From: a virus
IMG/VR virus record: IMGVR_UViG_3300017697_000027
Span: 1-44,033 of that record
Strand: one strand, 5' to 3'
Length of the DNA stretch: 44,033 nucleotides
Position 1 is the first letter of the stretch; every line of letters begins with the position of its first letter. The position numbers were made by a program, and so were the translations under genes. Shown in pieces: positions 34,399 to 40,310 of this stretch. A model generated the notes under the pieces. The model worked only from the letters and a program-made list of their open reading frames with translations. It had not been told where the DNA came from and made no database searches.

Positions 34399-34751
34399 TT
34401 TTGAGAATCACCCTTCATAACTCGATAATTGTCTTCTACTGAATCTGCTGTTGATACTTCGATTAGCGTTCCTGTCATAATACAATAAACTTTATGAGGA
34501 AGTAGAGGTGGATTGTGCCAAGTATCTCCAGCATTTAATTCTTTTTTATGAAGACTAGCGTCTTTAGTATCAATCCATTCTACCACAAATTTTCCATCCA
34601 TAACATACCATGTTTCATCTTTTTCACGATGAAAATGCATAGAAAACTGAGCACCTTCATTAAACTTTAGAAATTTACCACAATACTTATCATTAGTAGC
34701 CCAGATAAGTTCATGTCCCCATCCCTTTTCAACAAATCCGTCAAGTCTCAT
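34395..34751 (-). CDS. Cupin-domain sugar-phosphate-type protein
   Basis: This encodes 118 residues from the ATG at 34751, which has AGAGG 8 bases upstream; an in-frame TTG 15 bases earlier is less likely. It is a single cupin barrel: FSMHFHREKDETWYVMDG gives H39, H41 and E46, and AGDTWHNPPLLPHKV supplies the second-motif His. The WGHELIWATNDKYCGKFL start resembles cupin halves of type II mannose-6-phosphate isomerases and related sugar enzymes. It overlaps the adenylyltransferase gene by 11 bases and gmhB by 4, so it is made together with the heptose enzymes. Its reaction is unknown; isomerase, epimerase or binding roles are all possible. Confidence 0.8.
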   Translation of the reverse strand: MRLDGFVEKGWGHELIWATNDKYCGKFLKFNEGAQFSMHFHREKDETWYVMDGKFVVEWIDTKDASLHKKELNAGDTWHNPPLLPHKVYCIMTGTLIEVSTADSVEDNYRVMKGDSQK

Positions 34752-35142
34752 TGTGTATCCTCTCAATTATTTTAGTAGTCGAATAACCATTTTTATATGG
34801 TAATATATATGTAGTTTTTGCAATATCAAATCCAACAATTTTTCTGGGGTCCGAGTAGTCCCCACCTTTAGTTAGAATATCAGGTTCTATTTCTTTAATC
34901 AATTGATATGGAGTATCTTCATAGAAAATAATCACTTCATCTACGCACATTAACGATTCAAGCATAAATTTACGATCATTTTCGTTATTTACTGGCCTAG
35001 ATTCTCCCTTTAGTCTTTTTACAGATTCGTCAGAATTTAAACCAACAATAAGATAGTCTCCAAACGATTTAGATTCTTCTAAATACTCTATATGGCCTCG
35101 ATGTAAAATATCAAAGCAGCCATTAGTAAATACTATTTTCAT
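34741..35142 (-). CDS. hldC: D-glycero-beta-D-manno-heptose 1-phosphate adenylyltransferase
   Basis: This 133-residue protein has the cytidylyltransferase-like fold: VFTNGCFDILHRGHIEYLEE with the GxFDxxHxGH nucleotide-binding motif (residues 8-17), VGLNSDESVKRLKGESRPVN, and ILTKGGDYSDPRKIVG. This matches the C-terminal half of HldE (RfaE), which activates heptose-1-phosphate to ADP-heptose. In E. coli kinase and adenylyltransferase are fused; here they are two genes overlapping by four bases (ATGA), as in split HldA/HldC systems. The typical metal and substrate residues I can place are intact. Confidence 0.92.
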   Translation of the reverse strand: MKIVFTNGCFDILHRGHIEYLEESKSFGDYLIVGLNSDESVKRLKGESRPVNNENDRKFMLESLMCVDEVIIFYEDTPYQLIKEIEPDILTKGGDYSDPRKIVGFDIAKTTYILPYKNGYSTTKIIERIHNET

Positions 35143-35993
35143 AAAATATCCTTTGGATGTATTACATATGTTCCTTGCTTTGAAATAGCTTTTGCGGCTC
35201 CTTTATTAGCTAAAATAAGAGATTCCTCTATATCATACCCGTTATCTAGTCCATAAGCTAATATAGCGCCAAATGTATCTCCAGCACCAGTTACGTCATA
35301 AACGCTTTTAGCTTGAGTTGGAATATGCACTTGACCTTCTTCAGATACCCATAATACTCCATCAGCGGCAAGAGTAATAATTAAATGATCTACTTCTAAT
35401 TTTTCTCTTACTTTGATTGCTTTATACTTAATACCTTTTATGCAATCGGATGTTCCAGCATAATCTTCAAATTCTTTTCTATTTGGTTTCAAAATCCATG
35501 AATACTTGTAATTATCTAAGCTTACTTTTGGATCAACTATTACTCTCTGGTTTTTATGTCTTAAATAGTCAATTAAAGGTTTTGGTTTTTTTAAAGACCC
35601 TTTGTTATAATCAGATAAAAAGAAAATATCATTCTTTTTAAATTTATGACTAAACAATTTATTATTTAAATCGTTATTATCCATATATTCTTCGTTATCA
35701 ATACGAGTGATATAATGATTACCAGATAAAATACGAATTTTTACTGGCATTCTTTTTGTAGAAACTAAATTAGAAGTATCTGAAAAATGCGAAAGATATT
35801 CATCTTGAACTAGGCCAAATAAGTTTACTTTTTTGGTAAGAGATCTTATATTAGCATAAACATTTGATGCACCGCCAAGTGCAATATGTTTTTCTAATAA
35901 TTCTACAATTGGAACTGGAGCTTCTGGAGATAAACGTGTTGTTTTTCCGTGCCAATATTCGTCAATAATTATGTCTCCAAGTACATTTATCAT
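35139..35993 (-). CDS. hldA: D-glycero-beta-D-manno-heptose 7-phosphate kinase
   Basis: This 284-residue PfkB-family kinase corresponds to the N-terminal half of HldE. The start VLGDIIIDEYWHGKTTRLSP followed by EAPVPIVEL is the RfaE-type signature. GGASNVYANI (40-49), KPNRKEFEDYAG and the PfkB motif DVTGAGDTFGA (233-243, containing the catalytic Asp) follow. It phosphorylates C1 of heptose-7-phosphate. It is the first gene of the minus-strand operon, with AGGAAG upstream of the ATG and a late promoter box at 36046-36039. It is shorter than typical N-terminal HldE halves (about 315), but the core motifs are complete. Confidence 0.92.
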   Translation of the reverse strand: MINVLGDIIIDEYWHGKTTRLSPEAPVPIVELLEKHIALGGASNVYANIRSLTKKVNLFGLVQDEYLSHFSDTSNLVSTKRMPVKIRILSGNHYITRIDNEEYMDNNDLNNKLFSHKFKKNDIFFLSDYNKGSLKKPKPLIDYLRHKNQRVIVDPKVSLDNYKYSWILKPNRKEFEDYAGTSDCIKGIKYKAIKVREKLEVDHLIITLAADGVLWVSEEGQVHIPTQAKSVYDVTGAGDTFGAILAYGLDNGYDIEESLILANKGAAKAISKQGTYVIHPKDIL

Positions 35994-36012
35994 AAATTAA
36001 GCTTCCTAAGAT

Positions 36013-36020
36013 TATAAATA
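36013..36020 (+). promoter_or_regulatory. Upstream plus-strand late box TATAAATA
   Basis: This perfect box faces the fibre genes, but a terminator hairpin (36061-36085) lies before the next ATG. It could give a short attenuated leader or be a duplicate of the box at 36085. Confidence 0.4.
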
Positions 36021-36038
36021 ATGGTATAAAGATATGAT

Positions 36039-36046
36039 TATTTATA
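36039..36046 (-). promoter_or_regulatory. Late promoter box TATAAATA for the heptose operon
   Basis: This perfect late box on the minus strand has a predicted start near 36033 and a leader of about 40 bases to hldA. It would place the heptose enzymes under late control together with the virion genes. Confidence 0.68.
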
Positions 36047-36060
36047 TTATATCATAGAAC

Positions 36061-36085
36061 TGCTGTTTTGTAAACAGCATTTTTT
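36061..36085 (+). terminator. Intrinsic terminator overlapping a late promoter
   Basis: TGCTGTTT pairs with AAACAGCA around a three-base loop, followed by six T (36080-36085). The last T is also the first base of the next late box, so a stop signal and a promoter abut. Confidence 0.78.
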
Positions 36086-36092
36086 ATAAATA
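36085..36092 (+). promoter_or_regulatory. Late promoter box TATAAATA for the second fibre cluster
   Basis: This perfect late box starts at the end of the terminator T-tract. The predicted start near 36098 gives a leader of about 19 bases with TAGGA before the ATG at 36117. Confidence 0.75.
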
Positions 36093-36116
36093 ATTTAAAA
36101 TATAGGAATTTATTCA

Positions 36117-36452
36117 ATGGCCGTTTATGCAAATTTAACAGTTGATCAAGGTTCAGATTTTTCTGTTGAAATAGGTGTCGTTAACGATGCCGGTGCCATT
36201 GACATATCTAATTATACTTACAGAGGACAAATAAGAAAAACTTATTCATCCTCAACTGCAGTGGATTTTTATACATCTACGGATAATCCTGCAGCGGGCC
36301 AGCTTGATGTTTCTTTAAGCTCTGTGCAAACTGCGGCAATGAAGGCAGGTAGGTATGTTTATGATGTAGAAATAGTTGATTCTATTGGTAATGTAACTCG
36401 TGTTGTAGAAGGTCAACTAGAAGTCACACCGAGAGTCACAAGGAGCGCATAA
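36117..36452 (+). CDS. Small virion structural protein
   Basis: This 111-residue beta-rich protein contains VYANLTVDQGSDFSVEIGV, SNYTYRGQIRKTYSSS, and a YVYDVEIVDSIGNVTRVVEG strand pair before a short basic tail. Small proteins with the L.VDQGSDF..E..... plan and YDVE.......V.RV.EG end occur in marine T4-like phages, next to fibre genes; role unknown. It lies 3 bases before the next small gene, under a late promoter. A fibre-attachment or head-decoration role would be a guess. Confidence 0.65.
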   Translation: MAVYANLTVDQGSDFSVEIGVVNDAGAIDISNYTYRGQIRKTYSSSTAVDFYTSTDNPAAGQLDVSLSSVQTAAMKAGRYVYDVEIVDSIGNVTRVVEGQLEVTPRVTRSA

Positions 36453-36455
36453 CAA

Positions 36456-36665
36456 ATGGCTATTACGGCAAAAGTCGTTGCAGGTAGAACTGTAAGAGCA
36501 CGAACCGTTGCCGTCGGTTCAGCGGGCAGACTTAATGAGTTATCAGATGTAGATACAACTCTGTTAGATCAGGGTTCTCTCTTAATCTGGGACGAAACAA
36601 ATCAGAAATGGATTGCCAAGTCTGATGCGGCGGATGGTACCAGTTTGAATGGTGGTACTTATTAA
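36456..36665 (+). CDS. Small structural adaptor protein
   Basis: This 69-residue protein has a basic beta N-terminus (ITAKVVAGRTVRARTV), then LNELSDVDTTLLDQGSLLIW and DETNQKWIAKSD with a Gly-Gly-Thr-Tyr end. The L.DVD......G.LL.WDE...KW pattern is a recurrent short module in marine phage fibre loci, also found inside larger fibres. It follows the 111-residue gene by 3 bases. Its C-terminal GGTY resembles the GGSY end of the next fibre. Function unknown beyond probable fibre assembly. Confidence 0.65.
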   Translation: MAITAKVVAGRTVRARTVAVGSAGRLNELSDVDTTLLDQGSLLIWDETNQKWIAKSDAADGTSLNGGTY

Positions 36666-36678
36666 TTATATAATAGTG

Positions 36679-36690
36679 AATTTGCAAATT
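36679..36690 (+). repeat. Intergenic palindrome AATTTGCAAATT
   Basis: This perfect 12-base inverted repeat sits in the 72-base gap before the 712-residue fibre, followed by a second palindrome, ATCTTAAGAT, at 36696-36705. The TTTGCAAA core matches the palindrome before the Cys-rich fibre. Confidence 0.6.
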
Positions 36691-36737
36691 ATAATATCTT
36701 AAGATAAATTTTAAAACCTTAATAGGAGAAGACACGA

Positions 36738-38876
36738 ATGTCAACTATTATTAGAATTAAACGATCTACCACGGCCGGTGATCCATCCACGCTTGGCGCG
36801 GGCGAATTAGCATACTCAGCAGCGGAATATGGTTCAGTTGCAGGCGGTGGCCGTCTATATGTTGGTATTGGCGCAGAAACTGCGGGTGATGCCGCTTCCC
36901 ACCTTGTCATTGGTGGTCAATACTTTACAGATAAACTAGACCATGCTGCTGGTACACTAACAGCAAGCTCAGCAATTATCACAGATGCAGATAGCAAAAT
37001 TGATAATTTGAAGGTCGACAATCTTGACCTGAATGGTAATACTCTTTCCTCAACAGATCTAAATGGTGACATTGTTCTAGATCCAAATGGCACTGGTAAT
37101 GTTAACGTATCTAACGGTAAAATTACTAACGTAGCAACACCAACAAATAATGCAGATGCAGCAACAAAAGCATATGTTGATTCCGCTATCACATCTGGTA
37201 CAAGCTTTACTATCACTGATGGTGTAGCGACTGATACAGTTAACATGGGTCAAACACTTACATTTGATGGTGGCACAGGTATAACAGCTACAGTAACAGA
37301 TAACCAAGCAAGTTTTGCTATTGGTCAAGATGTTGCAACAACTGCAGACGTTACATTTAACACAGTAACTGCTGATCTAACTGGCGATGTAACTGGTAAT
37401 GTTACAGGTAACGTAACTGGTAATGTTACAGGTACAGTTTCAAGCTTAGCTAACCACGATACAGATGATTTAGCTGAGGGTACAAATCTTTACTATACAG
37501 ATACTCGTGTACAAACAAAAATTGATGGCTATGTAACTGGTGGTACAGGTGTTACTGTTACTGGTGGTGAAGTCGCTATTGGTCAGGCTGTAGGCACAAC
37601 TGATAACGTTACATTTAACGACATAACAGTTTCCGGCGCATTGAACTCAGATGACATTACAGCTGCTACAATGACTGCATCTGGTAACGTTGTTGTTCAA
37701 GGTAACCTAACAGTTAATGGTACAACTACAACAGTTAATTCAAATGAAGTAAATATCGGCGATGCTGTTATGCTTCTTAACTCTGATGAAGCTGGTACAC
37801 CATCTCAAAATTCTGGTATTGAAGTTGAACGTGGCACAGAAACAAATGTTTCATTCGTATGGGACGAAGCTGCTGACAAATGGACAGTTGGTACCGGCAC
37901 ATTTGTAGCTGCAACAGTTGAAGCAGACGTAACTGGTGATTTAACTGGTGACGTAACTGGTAATGTTACAGGTAATGTTACAGGTAACTTAACTGGCGAT
38001 GTAACAGGCGATGTTACTGGCGATCTTACTGGTAATGTTACAGGTAACGTAACTGGTAATGTAACAGGCAACGTAACTGGTGATTTAACTGGTGACGTAA
38101 CAGGTAACTTAACTGGCAATGTAACAGGCAACGTAACTGGTGATTTAACTGGTGACGTAACAGGTGACGTGACAGGTAATGCTGATACAGCAACTACATG
38201 GCAAACTGCTAGAGATCTAAGCTTAACTGGTGATGCAACAGCAACACTTACAGGTATTAATGGTTCTGCTAACGTAAGCGCAGCTCTAACACTTGCAAAT
38301 TCAGGTGTAACTGCAGCTTCTTACGGTTCTGCTACTGAGATTCCAGTAATCACAGTGGATGCTAAAGGTCGTGTAACTGTAGCTTCAACCGCGTCAATTT
38401 CAACAACACTTGGTATTACTGATGGATCAAACAGCAGTGATGTTGATCTAAGCAATGATACATTAACATTCACAGGCGGAACAGGCTTAACTGCAACTGT
38501 TGGTACTGATGAAGTAACAGTGGATCTTGATGACACAGCGGTTACTGCAGGTTCTTATGGCGCAGCTGGTTCTGTAGGAACATTCACAGTTGATTCACAA
38601 GGTCGTTTAACTGCTGCAGGAACAGCAGCAATTGCAATTACTGCTTCACAAGTCACAGACTTTAATGAAGCTGCTCAAGATGCAATTGGTGCGATTGTAA
38701 ATACTGGCTCTCAAACAAATATGACAGCTACGTATGACGATGCTGCAAATGCTCTTGATTTCGCGGTTCCAACTGCTTCGACATCAGCTCTTGGTGTTGC
38801 ATCATTCAGCTCAGATAACTTTACAGTTTCAGCTGGTGCTGTTACAGTAACTGATCTAGACGGTGGTTCTTACTAA
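36738..38876 (+). CDS. Repetitive tail fibre protein with GDVTG array
   Basis: This encodes 712 residues. The N-terminus (IIRIKRSTTAGDPSTLGAGE, LAYSAAEYGSVAGGGRLYVG) is a fibre attachment module, followed by KITNVATPTNNADAATKAYVD, a classic phage fibre segment. A short run of GNVT units near residues 213-232 and a long array at about 396-482 consist of tetrapeptides G-(D/N)-(V/L)-T, about 22 in the long array. Repeats of this kind form extended beta-solenoid shafts. The region TTVNSNEVNIGDAVMLLNSD with NSGIEVERG recurs in the 966-residue fibre. It lacks an S74 domain and ends in LDGGSY. GGAG precedes the ATG. Confidence 0.82.
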   Translation: MSTIIRIKRSTTAGDPSTLGAGELAYSAAEYGSVAGGGRLYVGIGAETAGDAASHLVIGGQYFTDKLDHAAGTLTASSAIITDADSKIDNLKVDNLDLNGNTLSSTDLNGDIVLDPNGTGNVNVSNGKITNVATPTNNADAATKAYVDSAITSGTSFTITDGVATDTVNMGQTLTFDGGTGITATVTDNQASFAIGQDVATTADVTFNTVTADLTGDVTGNVTGNVTGNVTGTVSSLANHDTDDLAEGTNLYYTDTRVQTKIDGYVTGGTGVTVTGGEVAIGQAVGTTDNVTFNDITVSGALNSDDITAATMTASGNVVVQGNLTVNGTTTTVNSNEVNIGDAVMLLNSDEAGTPSQNSGIEVERGTETNVSFVWDEAADKWTVGTGTFVAATVEADVTGDLTGDVTGNVTGNVTGNLTGDVTGDVTGDLTGNVTGNVTGNVTGNVTGDLTGDVTGNLTGNVTGNVTGDLTGDVTGDVTGNADTATTWQTARDLSLTGDATATLTGINGSANVSAALTLANSGVTAASYGSATEIPVITVDAKGRVTVASTASISTTLGITDGSNSSDVDLSNDTLTFTGGTGLTATVGTDEVTVDLDDTAVTAGSYGAAGSVGTFTVDSQGRLTAAGTAAIAITASQVTDFNEAAQDAIGAIVNTGSQTNMTATYDDAANALDFAVPTASTSALGVASFSSDNFTVSAGAVTVTDLDGGSY
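37924..38184 (+). repeat. 12-base tandem array encoding GDVT/GNVT/GDLT units
   Basis: About 22 tandem, imperfect 12-base units with alternating synonymous codons (for example aacgtaactggt versus aatgttacaggt) encode a tetrapeptide array within the 712-residue fibre. A shorter run occurs at about 37374-37437. Confidence 0.85.
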
Positions 38877-38888
38877 TTAGTAATAAGG

Positions 38889-38908
38889 GAGGGGGTTTAT
38901 ACCCCCTC
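38889..38908 (+). terminator. Hairpin terminator after the 712-residue fibre
   Basis: GAGGGGGT pairs with ACCCCCTC around TTAT (8 bp, G+C-rich). The 3' T-tract is short, so termination may be partial. Confidence 0.65.
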
Positions 38909-38932
38909 TTGCTAAATTATGATCGTTGGCAA

Positions 38933-38950
38933 AATTTGTATATACAAATT
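38933..38950 (+). repeat. 18-base intergenic palindrome
   Basis: AATTTGTATATACAAATT is a perfect inverted repeat in the 109-base gap between two fibre genes, downstream of the hairpin. No late box is evident in this gap, so the palindrome may be an operator or processing site. Confidence 0.6.
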
Positions 38951-38985
38951 AGCGATTAATAAAACTTTAAGCTATAGGAATCGAT

Positions 38986-40290
38986 ATGAGTTCTAATATT
39001 AGACTAAAACGATCCGCCGTTACGAACAAAGTACCAACTACGGCTAACCTTGATTTAGGCGAGTTGGCTATTAACACATACGACGGGAAAATTTTTCTTA
39101 AGAAAGATGTCTCGGGTGCCGAGTCTATTGTTACGCTCGAACAGATAACAGAAGACAATTTAGGTATTGATAGTACATCTATTGATAACTCTGCATCAAA
39201 CAATCTTGCAAATGTTCTATCAGATTTTGATACAGCAATCTCAGCAAGAGCAACAAAGGCATATGTTCAAGGATTAATTAATTCAATTGGAGATAGCGAT
39301 GTATATTCAGTATTCTTAGATGCCCCAGAGCGAAGAGTACTAGCCGTTGCAAAGCCAGAAAAATCTATTAGATTTTACGTACAAGCTTTAGACACTACAA
39401 CAAACGATTTGTATGCGTCAGAAATTAATATTCTATATGATGGAACAGATGTTCACTTAGTTGAGCATTCAATTATTGATACTTATTATGATTCATATGG
39501 ATCTTCATTAATAGATTTATCTGCGTTAGGTCCTAATACATCTATTACAGATGATAGCGGTGATGTTTATACAACTGAAAATGAAATTGGTTTAACAGTT
39601 ACAAAAAATAGTAATGTTTCCAATACACTTATTGTAAAATATCTTCGTATGCTAGTTGACGATTTTCCAGAAATTGGTGTCACAGATGGTACTACAGAAA
39701 CTACGATTTCTTCAGTATCCTCAACAGGTACTAATTTCGTAACATATGAAGTAATTGGTTTAGATGTAGATAATGCAGAATTAGAAAGAACAAATGTTAT
39801 CGTCTTAAACGATGGTACAGACATTCATTATGTAGAAAGAAATCTTATTAACTCAAGCGGAACGGGATTATCATCTTACGATGTGACGAATAGTTCTGGT
39901 TATATAAACCTGAAAGCTACACCAGCTTCAGCAGTTTACAGAGTATATAGAGTAGCTAGATTATATAAAGATACAATCTGGGAAGAAACAAATACTGAAA
40001 CAATTTCACAAACAGCAATTTCTGCTGAAGATAAAGGTGCTTATAGAACTATGTTCTATACAGTTAGAGTTTCTCAAACAGATGATCAAGAGTATCAACA
40101 AGCACAATTAGTTGTAACTCATGACGGAAGTGACGTATACGTAACCGAGCATTCAATTATATATACCGGATCTGCTCCTTTGGCAGACTTCACAGCGGCG
40201 TTTAACGGCGCCAATATAGAATTGCTAGCAACTCCATCAACTACAAATAATATGAAATTTGAAGTTACTAGAAAAATTATAGAAGCATAG
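38986..40290 (+). CDS. Tail fibre protein with three internal repeats
   Basis: This encodes 434 residues. The N-terminus SSNIRLKRSAVTNKVPTTAN with LDLGELAINTYDGKIFLKK is a fibre attachment module similar to that of the 712-residue fibre. Residues about 120-434 contain three diverged repeats of about 100 residues, each with a strand Y-x-V, then INILYDGTDVHLVEHSIID (or VIVLNDGTDIHYVERNLIN, LVVTHDGSDVYVTEHSIIY) and a beta segment ending in R.V. The His/Asp/Glu in the repeated motif are conserved. No S74 domain and no enzymatic signature. It is followed 20 bases later by the next fibre. Confidence 0.8.
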   Translation: MSSNIRLKRSAVTNKVPTTANLDLGELAINTYDGKIFLKKDVSGAESIVTLEQITEDNLGIDSTSIDNSASNNLANVLSDFDTAISARATKAYVQGLINSIGDSDVYSVFLDAPERRVLAVAKPEKSIRFYVQALDTTTNDLYASEINILYDGTDVHLVEHSIIDTYYDSYGSSLIDLSALGPNTSITDDSGDVYTTENEIGLTVTKNSNVSNTLIVKYLRMLVDDFPEIGVTDGTTETTISSVSSTGTNFVTYEVIGLDVDNAELERTNVIVLNDGTDIHYVERNLINSSGTGLSSYDVTNSSGYINLKATPASAVYRVYRVARLYKDTIWEETNTETISQTAISAEDKGAYRTMFYTVRVSQTDDQEYQQAQLVVTHDGSDVYVTEHSIIYTGSAPLADFTAAFNGANIELLATPSTTNNMKFEVTRKIIEA

Positions 40291-40310
40291 CGCCAGAGGG
40301 AGAGTGAACT

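Noticed and set aside
34752-34766. Upstream TTG start for the cupin
   Set aside because: The ATG at 34751 has AGAGG at good spacing and reduces the overlap with the adenylyltransferase gene.
37805-38131. Minus-strand frame with repeated VTLPVTSPV units
   Set aside because: It is the reverse reading of the GDVT array in the fibre gene and has no independent support.
37924-38184. Possible CRISPR array
   Set aside because: Repeats are 12-base coding units without spacers, in frame within a fibre gene.
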